From: Phyllobacterium sp. YR531
GTDB taxonomy: Bacteria; Pseudomonadota; Alphaproteobacteria; Rhizobiales; Rhizobiaceae
Direction of reading: 5' to 3'
Assembly: GCF_000282595.1 (NCBI RefSeq)
Contig: NZ_AKIZ01000037.1
Span: 186,001-250,000, forward strand
DNA: 64,000 nucleotides
How positions within the stretch are numbered: position 1 is the stretch's first letter; each line of letters begins with the position of its first letter. The notes under the pieces were generated by a model. That model was not told the DNA's origin. It did no database searches and worked only from the letters and a program-made list of their open reading frames with translations. A program made the translations under genes and the position numbers. This document shows, piece by piece, positions 7,932-16,897 of the stretch.

Positions 7932-9704
7932 ATGTCCGAGCTACCTCACCATCCTGCAACAGAAACAGTGCGTGAAAATACCTTCCGCACTCATGATGGA
8001 ACGGAACTTTTTTATCGCGAATGGCCTGCAAAATCCGGCAAGCCAAAAGGCGCCGTCATTCTCCTGCACCGCGGACACGAGCATGGTGGCCGTGTTGCTC
8101 ACCTGGTGGAAGAGCTTGGCCTGAGCGATTTTTCATTTTACGCATGGGATGCCCGCGGCCATGGCCGCTCCCCCGGAGAGCGTGGCTACTCTCCATCCTT
8201 TGCGGCCTCTGTTCGCGATCTCGACAGTTTCGTAAAACATATCCGCGACACAGGCGGTTTTGCAGTCGAAGATATCGCCGTTATCGCCCAGTCAGTGGGT
8301 GCCGTGCTTGCTGCCGCTTGGGTACATGATTATGCACCACCGATCCGTGCGCTCGTGCTTGCTTCGCCGGCGTTCAGCGTAAAACTCTACGTGCCTTTGG
8401 CACGTGAGGGTATCTGGCTATGGCAAAAGCTCAAAGGAAAGTTCTTCGTAAACTCCTACGTCAAAGCCAGGTTTCTTACCCATGATCCGGCACGCATAGC
8501 TTCCTTCGATAGCGATCCTCTCATCACACGTGCCATTGCCTCGAACATCCTGCTTGATCTTTATACAACTGCCGAACGGGTGGTTGACGATGCGCGCGCG
8601 ATCACCGTGCCTACGCAAGTTCTTATCTCGGGCAGCGATTGGGTCGTGCGTCATGGTCCGCAGCATCGGTTTTATGAGAATCTGGCTCACCCCCTGAAGG
8701 AGCGCCATATTCTGAAGGGTTTTTATCACGACACTTTGGGCGAGAAGGACCGCGCAATTGCCGTTGCACATGCCCGGCGGTTCATTCTTGAACGCTTTGA
8801 TACAAAAGCGGGTTCACTTGACGTTACGAAAGCCCATCAGACAGGCTTTACCCGCGACGAGCAGGATAAGCTCTCGTCTCCACATGACCTCTTGTCGTTG
8901 AAGGGACTCTATTGGGCCATCTATCGTGCGTCCATCCGCTTCAGCGCTCTTTTCTCGAAAGGGTTGAAAACAGGCATTGATACAGGCTTCGATTCTGGCT
9001 CAACCCTCGATTACGTCTATGAAAATGAACCCCGCGGTATGGGCCCGGGTGGCAAACTCATCGACAAGCAATTCCTGCAGGCCATTGGCTGGCGTGGTAT
9101 TCGCCAGCGCAAAGTCCATCTGGAAGAATTTATCGCTTTTGCTTTAGCCAAACTGCAGGACGCAGGTCGAACCACAAATATGCTCGACATTGCTGCCGGT
9201 CACGGTCGCTATGTGCTCGACGCGATTGCAAAGTCCGATGTGAAACCCGCGAGTGTACGCCTACAGGACTATTCACCCATCAATGTCGATGCAGGACGTA
9301 AGTCGATTGCCGAGCGCAAGCTCGAAGCAACCGTCAGTTTCCATCAGGCCGACGCATTTGATGGTGAAAAGCTTGCGGCAATCCAACCTGCCCCGGATCT
9401 CGCAATCGTCTCCGGGCTTTATGAACTCTTCCCGGATAATGGCCTTATTGAACGCTCCTTAAGTGGACTCGCCAAATCCATGCAAACAGGAAGCCTGCTC
9501 ATCTACACCAATCAGCCTTGGCATCCGCAGCTTGAAATGATTGCACGGGCGCTCACCTCCCATCGCGGTGGGGAGGCTTGGGTCATGCGCCGCCGCACGC
9601 AAGCCGAGATGGATCAATTGGTCGCCGCAGCTGGTTTCCGCAAGATTGATCAGCTTGTCGATGAATGGGGCATATTTACAGTTTCCATCGCTGAGCGCAC
9701 ATGA
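7932..9704 (+). CDS. Fused alpha/beta hydrolase and SAM-dependent methyltransferase (YnbC-like)
   Basis: A 590-residue cytoplasmic fusion. Residues about 15-290 are an alpha/beta hydrolase of the monoacylglycerol lipase (Hydrolase_4) type: WDARGHGRSPG, nucleophile Ser in AQSVGA, and a late HDTLGEKDRA that supplies His. Residues about 360-590 are a class I methyltransferase with the SAM-binding LDIAAGHGRYVLDAI, then LQDYSPINVDAGR and a PAPDLAIVSGLYELFPD strand. The ATG at 7932 has GGAG about 9 bases upstream; a longer frame starts at 7800 inside the preceding gene. It overlaps the next gene by ATGA. The same fusion is known as E. coli YnbC. Its substrate is unknown; a lipid head group or acyl ester is a fair guess from the operon. 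Confidence 0.88.
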   Translation: MSELPHHPATETVRENTFRTHDGTELFYREWPAKSGKPKGAVILLHRGHEHGGRVAHLVEELGLSDFSFYAWDARGHGRSPGERGYSPSFAASVRDLDSFVKHIRDTGGFAVEDIAVIAQSVGAVLAAAWVHDYAPPIRALVLASPAFSVKLYVPLAREGIWLWQKLKGKFFVNSYVKARFLTHDPARIASFDSDPLITRAIASNILLDLYTTAERVVDDARAITVPTQVLISGSDWVVRHGPQHRFYENLAHPLKERHILKGFYHDTLGEKDRAIAVAHARRFILERFDTKAGSLDVTKAHQTGFTRDEQDKLSSPHDLLSLKGLYWAIYRASIRFSALFSKGLKTGIDTGFDSGSTLDYVYENEPRGMGPGGKLIDKQFLQAIGWRGIRQRKVHLEEFIAFALAKLQDAGRTTNMLDIAAGHGRYVLDAIAKSDVKPASVRLQDYSPINVDAGRKSIAERKLEATVSFHQADAFDGEKLAAIQPAPDLAIVSGLYELFPDNGLIERSLSGLAKSMQTGSLLIYTNQPWHPQLEMIARALTSHRGGEAWVMRRRTQAEMDQLVAAAGFRKIDQLVDEWGIFTVSIAERT

Positions 9705-11047
9705 AGGAAAAAGTAATCGAACCAATCGGAGAATGGCGGTTTGATCAGCGTGTCGCCAAACGGGCTCTGACCTGGCTGATCTGTCTGGCGCCACTCTTTT
9801 ATATCAGTTACGGCACAGCCAACTGGCTGGCGTCGCAGCGCGCCAATGTTGCCAACATCACCTTTGCCTGGGAACACGCGATTCCCTTTATTGCATGGAC
9901 GATCTTTCCATACTGGTCGATCAATCTTTTCTATGGCCTTTCATTGTTTTACAACAATTCAACCATCGAAGTTGACCGTTTGGCAAAGCGCTATCTCACA
10001 GCCCAGATCGTTGCGGTTGCCTGCTTCGTCGCATTTCCGCTGACAGCAATATTTCAGAAGCCACCCACCAGCGGCGCAGCTGGTTTCCTCTTCGATATGC
10101 TTGGCGGCTTTGACAAGCCTTTCAATCAGGCACCATCATTGCATATCGCCCTTTTGACGATTATCTGGTCGCACTGGCGCGCTCGCCTGCCTGGAATCCT
10201 CCGCTTGGTTTGGCATATCTGGTGCGCGCTCATCGGCATCTCAGTCCTTACGACCTATCAGCATCATTTTATCGATATCCCTACAGGCCTGCTTCTGGGG
10301 CTCTTCGCTCTCTGGCTGTTTCCAGCGCATGCTCCCTCATCCTTGGCAGGGTCCCGGTTCACCAGCGACCTGAAAGCCCGGCGCATCGGCATCTGCTATG
10401 CAGCTGGCGGCCTGATTTTTCTGCTCGCGGCTATAATCGGAACAGCTACATCTGCAGTGTTCCTTTTCTGCCTGTGGCCAGCGCTTGCGCTGACAATCGT
10501 ATCGTTGGGCTATTTTGCTGCAGGATCAGCCATCTTCCAGAAAAACACTGATGGTACGATTTCCTTTGCCAGCAGATGGTTGCTCGCACCTTATCGCCTG
10601 GGAGCGGTCATCAACAGCCGCATCTGGACGCACAAGCTTCCTGCTTCGGTTGCAATAGGAAAGAATGTGCATCTTGGCCGCTTGCCGCGAGCAACTGAAC
10701 AGACCGGATTTGCAACGATCATCGATCTTACCGCTGAATTGGCAAAGCCGCTTGGCTTTGACACCAATTGGCAGGCATACCCGCTCCTCGACCTCGTTAC
10801 GCCGCAGCACACAGAACTGCACAAGGCAGCCGAGGCGATAGAACAGGCAAGGCAAAAGGGCGCTGTCCTCGTGTGCTGCGCACTTGGCTTCCAGCGTAGT
10901 GCCGCTGCCGTCGCGGTTTGGCTCATGCACTATGGCGATGTGAAAAACCCTGCTGATGCTATCGCGAAGATAAAGGCAAAAGGCAGGCGTATTCATCTGA
11001 CCGAGGAGATGATCACGTCCGTTGATAAGACGAAGCAGCATGAATGA
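9701..11047 (+). CDS. PAP2 phosphatase fused to dual-specificity phosphatase (YnbD-like)
   Basis: A 448-residue inner-membrane protein. About ten hydrophobic segments carry a PAP2-like lipid phosphatase region (PSLHIALL at 145-152 and YQHHFIDIPTG near 186-196, the second and third PAP2 motifs; the first, Lys-rich motif is weak). The C-terminal cytoplasmic part (about 310-448) is a dual-specificity phosphatase with the CX5R loop from Cys393 to Arg399 (CALGFQR) and a general acid Asp likely in LLDLVTP. Such pairing suggests two dephosphorylation steps on lipid intermediates, or a phosphatidylglycerophosphate-like step. It overlaps the genes on both sides. E. coli YnbD has the same architecture as I remember it. 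Confidence 0.87.
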   Translation: MKEKVIEPIGEWRFDQRVAKRALTWLICLAPLFYISYGTANWLASQRANVANITFAWEHAIPFIAWTIFPYWSINLFYGLSLFYNNSTIEVDRLAKRYLTAQIVAVACFVAFPLTAIFQKPPTSGAAGFLFDMLGGFDKPFNQAPSLHIALLTIIWSHWRARLPGILRLVWHIWCALIGISVLTTYQHHFIDIPTGLLLGLFALWLFPAHAPSSLAGSRFTSDLKARRIGICYAAGGLIFLLAAIIGTATSAVFLFCLWPALALTIVSLGYFAAGSAIFQKNTDGTISFASRWLLAPYRLGAVINSRIWTHKLPASVAIGKNVHLGRLPRATEQTGFATIIDLTAELAKPLGFDTNWQAYPLLDLVTPQHTELHKAAEAIEQARQKGAVLVCCALGFQRSAAAVAVWLMHYGDVKNPADAIAKIKAKGRRIHLTEEMITSVDKTKQHE

Positions 11048-11450
11048 ACGCGCAAGTGCATTCGCCTCGCGCCTCCAGCTTCAAGGCATCAGCCTGGGAA
11101 TAATCACTGTTTTCCTGATGATACTTCTGCTGCTGGTCCACGAGAGCTGGTGGGGCAGCATTCTTGCAGTGGCAAGTGGCTTCCTTGTACTGCTCCTCGC
11201 CGCCTATATGCTTTTTGATGCCGCCCTTTTCAGACTGATAGCCTCACACGCAGATGAAACTGAGGGATGCCGCGCGGTCGACACCTTGCTGGCGCAGTTG
11301 CATTTGCGCAAACTTCCGCAAACCACCCGCATGCTGGATGCACGAATGCGCGGAACAAATCAGCTCCTCGCGAAGCTGCATCTTGCTTTTGGTGTTTTTC
11401 TTGTTCTATTCGCTGCAGTTACAACCTATGGGTTGTGGGGGCCTCAATGA
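11040..11450 (+). CDS. Small two-part membrane protein of the lipid operon
   Basis: A 136-residue protein I do not recognise by family. The start at 11040 (MNERASAF) overlaps the previous stop by 8 bases and the stop overlaps the next start, so it is translationally coupled on both sides. Three hydrophobic stretches are visible: ISLGIITVFLMILLLLV, a second at about residues 45-65 (ILAVASGFLVLLLAAYML), and LHLAFGVFLVLFAAVTTYGL near the end. Between the second and third is a charged stretch with RAVDTLLAQLHLRKLP. It probably is an inner-membrane partner of the phosphatase or acyltransferase next to it. E. coli ynb, as I recall it, has no equivalent gene. Confidence 0.75.
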   Translation: MNERASAFASRLQLQGISLGIITVFLMILLLLVHESWWGSILAVASGFLVLLLAAYMLFDAALFRLIASHADETEGCRAVDTLLAQLHLRKLPQTTRMLDARMRGTNQLLAKLHLAFGVFLVLFAAVTTYGLWGPQ

Positions 11451-12103
11451 ACGTAAAAGCATTAATGAGACGAACCTGCGCCATGCTGCTGGCTGGACTG
11501 GCACGCGGCGTAACCGGTGTGCGTCCGATATGGCAAGGCAGCTCCCCTTCGGATCGTCAGCGCATTTATTTTGCCAATCACTGCAGCCATGGCGATTTTA
11601 TCCTGCTTTCTTCCAGCCTGCCGCCACGAGAACGCGAGCGAACCCGCGCTGTTGCCGGTGCCGACTATTGGAAGCGCAACAAGTTACGGCACATTCTCGC
11701 GAAAGACCTGCTGAACACAGTTCTGGTTGACCGCAACTGGATCGAGCGCTCCGACGATCCCATGGTTATCATGCTTGATGCCCTTGCGGACGGAAGCTCG
11801 CTGATTGTTTTTCCCGAAGGCACGCGCAACATGACCGAGGAACCGCTGCTGCGCTTTCGCTCCGGTCTCTATAATCTGGCCGTGGCGCGACCGGATGTTG
11901 AACTCATCCCCTGCTGGATCGAAAACATGTCCCGTGTTTTGCCCAAAGGGGCATTTTTGCCGGTGCCGCTGCTATGCCGTGTCGTTTTTGGCACTCCCGT
12001 CGTGCTTGAGCCGGATGAAGACCGCAAAGACTTCCTCAGCAGGGCTCGCCAATCACTGCTCGATCTTTCACCGGAACAGCAGAAGGTGCTCAATCATGGC
12101 TGA
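11447..12103 (+). CDS. 1-acyl-sn-glycerol-3-phosphate acyltransferase family protein (PlsC-like)
   Basis: A 218-residue acyltransferase. The catalytic NHX4D motif is present as NHCSHGD, and the phosphate-binding motif as FPEGTRN, followed by a PCWIENMSRVLPKG block. It should transfer an acyl group to a lysophospholipid or glycerol phosphate at the membrane surface. The start at 11447 overlaps the previous stop (ATGA); a longer frame running back to 11267 lies inside the preceding gene and was not used. The stop overlaps the following cytidylyltransferase start by 8 bases. Together with that gene it could supply phosphatidic acid and then CDP-diacylglycerol to the YnbA-like transferase. Confidence 0.9.
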   Translation: MNVKALMRRTCAMLLAGLARGVTGVRPIWQGSSPSDRQRIYFANHCSHGDFILLSSSLPPRERERTRAVAGADYWKRNKLRHILAKDLLNTVLVDRNWIERSDDPMVIMLDALADGSSLIVFPEGTRNMTEEPLLRFRSGLYNLAVARPDVELIPCWIENMSRVLPKGAFLPVPLLCRVVFGTPVVLEPDEDRKDFLSRARQSLLDLSPEQQKVLNHG

Positions 12104-13037
12104 AACAGTCTGGCTGTTCCTTGGACTTCTTGGTGTGCTCACACTGGCGAGCGCAATTGCGACGATGCTTACCTGGAAAAGCAGGCGCACAACAGATGTA
12201 TTGCCCTCAACACTGGTAAATCTCAACTCACGCATCAAGGCGTGGTGGATCATGATCGGCGGCATTTCAGTCGCTTTTCTCTTTGGCAAGCAGGGTGTCA
12301 TTCTGCTTTTTGCCTTCGTCTCCTTCGCCTCGTTACGCGAATACGTAACGCTTACCCATACACGTCGCGGCGATCACCGCATTCTTATCGGCATGTTTCT
12401 GATCATCATCCCCATACAATATTATCTGCTATGGATTGAATGGTACGGCCTCTACTCAATTTTTGTGCCCGTCTACTGCTTTCTGGCCATGCCTGCACTG
12501 ACCGCAATTTCCGGCGATACGGAACGCTTTCTTGAGCGGGTCAGCGAACAGCAATGGGGTATCATGCTGTCCGTATACTGCATCAGCCATGTGCCTGCTC
12601 TGCTGACCTTGCCTATACCTGGCTTCGAAGGCAAAGGACTGCTTCTCATCGCCTTCCTGATTGCGACTGTGCAAGGCAGCGATGTGCTGCAATATGTCTT
12701 CGGCAAGCTTTTCGGCAAACGCAAGGTTGCACCCAAAATCTCCCCCTCCAAGACTTGGGAAGGGCTGATCGGCGGCATCATCAGCGCATCCTTGCTGGGC
12801 GCATCGCTGGTCTGGCTCACACCATTTACTGTAGTTGAGGCGGGCCTGATGGCGGGGCTTGCCTGCGTCATGGGCTTTTTTGGCGGCCTTGTCGCATCGG
12901 CTATCAAGCGCGACCGTGGCGTCAAGGATTGGGGCCATATGATTGAAGGCCATGGCGGCATGCTCGACCGGGCAGACAGCCTGATTTTTGCTGCACCGGT
13001 CTTCTTCCACATAGTCCGCTATTTCTGGACGATCTAA
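12096..13037 (+). CDS. Phosphatidate cytidylyltransferase (CDP-diacylglycerol synthase, YnbB-like)
   Basis: A 313-residue integral membrane enzyme that makes CDP-diacylglycerol from phosphatidate and CTP. About eight membrane segments are visible, and the C-terminal family signature is complete, from SAIKRDRGVKDWGHMIEG to HGGMLDRAD. The PSKTWEGLIGG block also matches. The ATG at 12096 overlaps the acyltransferase stop; the long frame starting at 11895 is not the gene. It is most likely an accessory copy, since the housekeeping cdsA normally sits with uppS/dxr. The stop codon overlaps that of the convergent FAH-family gene as CTAA. It ends the operon. Confidence 0.92.
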   Translation: MAETVWLFLGLLGVLTLASAIATMLTWKSRRTTDVLPSTLVNLNSRIKAWWIMIGGISVAFLFGKQGVILLFAFVSFASLREYVTLTHTRRGDHRILIGMFLIIIPIQYYLLWIEWYGLYSIFVPVYCFLAMPALTAISGDTERFLERVSEQQWGIMLSVYCISHVPALLTLPIPGFEGKGLLLIAFLIATVQGSDVLQYVFGKLFGKRKVAPKISPSKTWEGLIGGIISASLLGASLVWLTPFTVVEAGLMAGLACVMGFFGGLVASAIKRDRGVKDWGHMIEGHGGMLDRADSLIFAAPVFFHIVRYFWTI

Positions 13038-14188
13038 AGCAAATCCGCCTTGGCGAGATCACGCAGCAAGTGGCTCGCGCCATAGGTCCAGGCTGCACAT
13101 TCGGTCGAAAGCCTCACGCGGTTTGATAAAGTACCCAAGGTCGGCGTGGAGATGGACACCACGTCATCCATCTTGTGGGTGAAACCCTTGCCCGGACCAT
13201 CGCGGTCCTTCACCGGTGCAAACATGGTACCCAGATAAAGCACCAAACCATCCGGATACTGGTGGTGCCGCCCAATCGTAGCTTCAACCAGCGATTCCGG
13301 CGTACGCGAAATCTTGGCCATATTTGACGCCCCGTCGAGGATGAAACCATCCGTGCCCTCGACGCGCATGCTCAGCTCAGCATTCTTCACAGTGTCTATC
13401 GTAAAGTCTCCGTCAAACAGGCGGATGAATGGCCCGACAGAACCCGAGGCATTGTTGTCCTTGGCCTTACCGAGAAGCAGCGCCGAACGTCCTTCCACGT
13501 CGCGCAGATTAACGTCATTGCCAAGCGTGGCACCAATAATTTTCCCGGCGCTCGATACGACAAGCACGATTTCCGGTTCGGGATTGTTCCAGCTTGAGAC
13601 TGGATGCAGACCGACGTCTGAACCATAGCCGACTGTCGACATTGGCTGGCCCTTGGTAAAGATTTCCGCATCCGGCCCAATACCGACTTCAAGATACTGG
13701 CTCCACACCCCACGGGCGATCAGTGCCTCTTTTACCTTCATCGCGGCAGGTGAGCCGGGGACAATTTGCGAAAGATCAGCGCCAATCAGATTAAGCACGT
13801 CGGAACGCAGGGAATCGGCTTTTGCTTTGTCGCCTTTGGCCTGTTCTTCAATGACACGCTCAAGCAGAGAGGCCACGAATGTCACCCCGGAAGCCTTTAC
13901 CGCTTGCAGGTCAATCGGCGACAACAGCGATGGCGTCGCCGCATCACTTTTGGCGGTCCAGCTGTTTGCTACAATTGCATCAATATTGCCAATCTTCACA
14001 CCTTCAGCTTGGGCAACATAACTTGCCGGATCTTCCAGTTCGGCAATATCGCGAACTGTTGGTGCTGCCTTGCTGGTAATATCGAAGACTTGTCCTTCAC
14101 GAACAGTGATGACACGCGGATAGTCATAACCCGGCAATTTGGCCCTGCCCAACAGAACACCTTTTTCCGGGATAATTGTATAAGACAT
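13034..14188 (-). CDS. Fumarylacetoacetate hydrolase (FAH) family protein
   Basis: A 384-residue protein of the larger FAH-family type. The C-terminal half carries the metal-binding core (NNPEPEIVLVVSSAGKI, with Glu residues typical of the ExE site, and GATLGNDVNLRDVEGRSALL). The N-terminal 170 residues form the additional domain seen in these longer members. The family splits C-C bonds of or decarboxylates 2-oxo acids and related compounds; the substrate cannot be told here. The ATG at 14188 has GAAGGAAG upstream. It is alone on this strand, convergent with the lipid operon and divergent from an EamA transporter. Confidence 0.88.
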   Translation of the reverse strand: MSYTIIPEKGVLLGRAKLPGYDYPRVITVREGQVFDITSKAAPTVRDIAELEDPASYVAQAEGVKIGNIDAIVANSWTAKSDAATPSLLSPIDLQAVKASGVTFVASLLERVIEEQAKGDKAKADSLRSDVLNLIGADLSQIVPGSPAAMKVKEALIARGVWSQYLEVGIGPDAEIFTKGQPMSTVGYGSDVGLHPVSSWNNPEPEIVLVVSSAGKIIGATLGNDVNLRDVEGRSALLLGKAKDNNASGSVGPFIRLFDGDFTIDTVKNAELSMRVEGTDGFILDGASNMAKISRTPESLVEATIGRHHQYPDGLVLYLGTMFAPVKDRDGPGKGFTHKMDDVVSISTPTLGTLSNRVRLSTECAAWTYGASHLLRDLAKADLL

Positions 14189-14316
14189 GGTTCGGCTTCC
14201 TTCAGACTTGCAACAGGACTTCGTGAGCGGGGATCAGACCGGAATTGGCTGCCAGCATTTATGCGGCACCACGCTTCGTCAATCAAGACCGAAGCACAAA
14301 CAGCAACCAAGGCATT

Positions 14317-14342
14317 GCTGCTGACACCGGCATGTCAGCAGC
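14317..14342. repeat. Perfect 10-bp inverted repeat with 6-base loop
   Basis: GCTGCTGACA at 14317-14326 is matched by TGTCAGCAGC at 14333-14342 around CCGGCA. It lies midway in the 239-base region between the divergent FAH-family and EamA genes. There is no T run, so it is not a usual terminator. It could be an operator for a dimeric repressor shared by both genes, or a leader hairpin. Nothing else is evident in the region. Confidence 0.5.
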
Positions 14343-14427
14343 CGCTGCGTTTTCTCCTCACGTTGATTGCATGGCGGCGCAAAGCCAGTTCTAACTGTTT
14401 CAGTGACGCGTTATAAGGTGAATGAGA

Positions 14428-15294
14428 ATGATCTCGCCGTACAAACTCGGACTGGTATTTGTTACGGCCTCCGCAATTGCATGGAGCCTTGCCGGTCTGT
14501 TCACCCGCGTTATTCCGCTGGACAGTTGGACCATATTATCCTGGCGCGGCATATTCGGAGCCATCGGCCTTGGCATTGTGATCTTGTTCACCGAGCGCCA
14601 ACGGTCATGGGCAAGCATATTTCGGCTGAGCATGTCCGGATGGTTCTTCGTGGCCGTGTCGGGCATCTGCATGGTGTTCTTCATAACTGCGCTCAAGGAA
14701 ACAACCGTTGCGCATGTTGCCGTCATCTACGCGACTATCCCGTTCTGTGCTGCAACGCTGGGCTGGCTTGTCATGGGTGAAAAACCTGAAATTCGGGCTG
14801 TGCTGGCCAGCGTCACTGCGCTCGCGGGCGTATCCATCATGGTTGGATTGGGTAGCGAAGGCTCGCTTTTCGGCGACCTTCTTGCCTTTGGCATGACCCT
14901 CGGCATGGCGGTTCTGATGATCATCGCCCGTCGCCACCCCGATATCTCTGTTATGCCCGCTGCGTGCCTGTCCGCTCTGTTCAGCTCGATAATATGCTGG
15001 CCTCTGGGCGATCCTCTTGCTGTATCCAGCCATGACCTGTTTTTGATAGCGCTCTTTGGGCTAATGGTGTCCGCCGTTGGCGTGGCGTTCTTCGCCCTCG
15101 GTGCAAAGCTTCTTCCCCCCATTGAAACGGCACTCATTGGCTCGCTGGATGCACCGCTTGCGCCTCTCTGGATATGGATCGTATTCGGAGAAATCCCCGG
15201 CAGCAGCACGCTGGTCGGTGGCATCGTCGTGTTTGGCGCGGTTGTGCTGCACGTTATCTATGGCACCTCAAAACCTGCACCACAGCCGGGTTGA
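14428..15294 (+). CDS. EamA/DMT-family transporter
   Basis: A 288-residue inner-membrane protein with ten hydrophobic segments and the two EamA repeats (first about residues 5-135, second about 148-280; ETALIGSLDAPLAPLW in the second is typical). Members export or import small metabolites such as amino acids; specificity cannot be read. Two in-frame ATGs, 14422 and 14428, are possible. I prefer 14428 because AAGG then sits about 10 bases upstream, while it is only 3 bases from 14422. The gene diverges from the FAH-family hydrolase. Confidence 0.9.
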   Translation: MISPYKLGLVFVTASAIAWSLAGLFTRVIPLDSWTILSWRGIFGAIGLGIVILFTERQRSWASIFRLSMSGWFFVAVSGICMVFFITALKETTVAHVAVIYATIPFCAATLGWLVMGEKPEIRAVLASVTALAGVSIMVGLGSEGSLFGDLLAFGMTLGMAVLMIIARRHPDISVMPAACLSALFSSIICWPLGDPLAVSSHDLFLIALFGLMVSAVGVAFFALGAKLLPPIETALIGSLDAPLAPLWIWIVFGEIPGSSTLVGGIVVFGAVVLHVIYGTSKPAPQPG

Positions 15295-15405
15295 ACGAGA
15301 AGTCTCGTCCTGAACGGTTGACGATTGGCTCGTCTCCGGTCATTCCTGACAAACGTCTTTCTTTGCGCCGGCCTGATGGCGCCTTACCGTACTGGCAGAC
15401 AATAA

Positions 15406-16893
15406 ATGGCCGTGACCAACATTTCCTTCGCCCGTTCCACTCTCATGATGCTAACCGTCGGAGTGCTCATCCTTCTCGGCATTGTTGCTTCCACCATATG
15501 GCTGGTCGCAGAAAGCCGTGAACGTTTTGACGATGTGGTTGTTGCACGCGCCATACGCAGCGGCTCGGCCGATCTGTTGTCAACAATGCAGGACGCTGAA
15601 ACAGGCCAGCGCGGCTATCTGCTTTCCCAAGAGGAAAGCTTCCTCACCCCCTACAAGACAGCATTGGCAACGCTGACTGCCAGAAGAGAGGCTTTGGGGA
15701 AAAGCGTTGAAAACAGCCCGCAGTTTTCATCCCGCTTGCCAGAACTGGACGAGCTTATTGCTCAAAAAGTCGGTGAACTGAACCGCACACTGGAACTCGC
15801 TGAAGAAGGCAACGTGGCGGCGGCTGTAGAAGTTGTGCGTGCAGGAGCGGGGCAGCGTTCCATGGATGGTATCCGAAAACTTCTGAGCGCTTTCATGGTC
15901 GAATCGGAACTCGACCTGCAACGGGGCATTGACGAGCAGTCCAGTGCTACAGCAGCTTTGCAACGCGCAACCATTATCGGTGCCGTTGCGATTGTTGCGG
16001 TCCTTGGCGGAGCCATCTTCATCATCTTCCAGCACGTACGAGACCTGTCGACGACACGTAATGAAGTCGAACTGCTTAATACCGGTCTTGAAGCGCGTGT
16101 GAACGAGCGCACAGAAGACCTTATACGTGCCAATCAGGAAATTCAGCGTTTCGCCTATATTGTAACGCACGATCTGCGTGCGCCTCTGGTGAACATCATG
16201 GGATTTACCAGCGAGCTTGAAACCTCCCTCAAGGCAATTCAACCTTATATTCTGACTGACGGCGAGCCATTGACTGAAGAAGACGTAAAACTGGCCCGCG
16301 AAGCAGCCGGTGAGGACCTGCCCGAAGCAATCTCGTTTATTCGCTCATCCACAAAGAAGATGGACGGGCTGATCAACGCTATCCTGAAAATTTCGCGCGA
16401 CGGCCGCCGCGAATTGAAACCAGAGCCAATCGATCTGAAAGCTTTGCTGGAAGTCAGCGCCGCCAGCATCAACCATCAGGTGGCGGAACTTAATGGAACC
16501 GTGGAAATCTCGGATAAAATGCCAAAAATCACCACGGACAGGCTGTCGCTGGAGCAAATCTTCGGCAATCTTTTCGATAATGCAGTCAAATATGCAAGCA
16601 AAGACCGTCCCCTGAAGCTTTCCGTTCGTGCCTTTCAGAACGGTTACAGGTTCATCGGCGTTGAGGTTTCCGATAATGGCCGGGGCATATCCGAAGATGA
16701 TCTGGAGCGCGTATTTGAGTTGTTCCGCCGCTCCGGTCAGCAGGATAAGCCCGGAGAAGGCATCGGCCTTGCCCATGTGCGCTCTCTGGTGAGAAATCTG
16801 GGCGGAGATATCACTGTAAAATCGGCAATTGGAAAAGGCAGTACCTTTGTGCTACGGCTTCCTTCGGATTTGACTAAAGTAGTAGGAGCTTAG
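15406..16893 (+). CDS. CHASE3-domain sensor histidine kinase
   Basis: A 495-residue membrane sensor kinase. The first membrane segment (about residues 12-32) is followed by a periplasmic CHASE3 domain (about 35-180; TMQDAETGQRGYLLS is typical) and a second segment at about 188-206. Then come a coiled coil (ELLNTGLEARVNERTEDLI), a HisKA domain with phospho-acceptor His255 in IVTHDLRAPL, and a HATPase_c domain with NLFDNAVKYA, EVSDNGRGISEDD and GEGIGLAHVRSLV. CHASE3 senses unknown extracellular cues. A response regulator starts 4 bases after its stop, and a REC-kinase fusion follows that, so the three form one signalling operon. Confidence 0.93.
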   Translation: MAVTNISFARSTLMMLTVGVLILLGIVASTIWLVAESRERFDDVVVARAIRSGSADLLSTMQDAETGQRGYLLSQEESFLTPYKTALATLTARREALGKSVENSPQFSSRLPELDELIAQKVGELNRTLELAEEGNVAAAVEVVRAGAGQRSMDGIRKLLSAFMVESELDLQRGIDEQSSATAALQRATIIGAVAIVAVLGGAIFIIFQHVRDLSTTRNEVELLNTGLEARVNERTEDLIRANQEIQRFAYIVTHDLRAPLVNIMGFTSELETSLKAIQPYILTDGEPLTEEDVKLAREAAGEDLPEAISFIRSSTKKMDGLINAILKISRDGRRELKPEPIDLKALLEVSAASINHQVAELNGTVEISDKMPKITTDRLSLEQIFGNLFDNAVKYASKDRPLKLSVRAFQNGYRFIGVEVSDNGRGISEDDLERVFELFRRSGQQDKPGEGIGLAHVRSLVRNLGGDITVKSAIGKGSTFVLRLPSDLTKVVGA

Positions 16894-16897
16894 AGTC

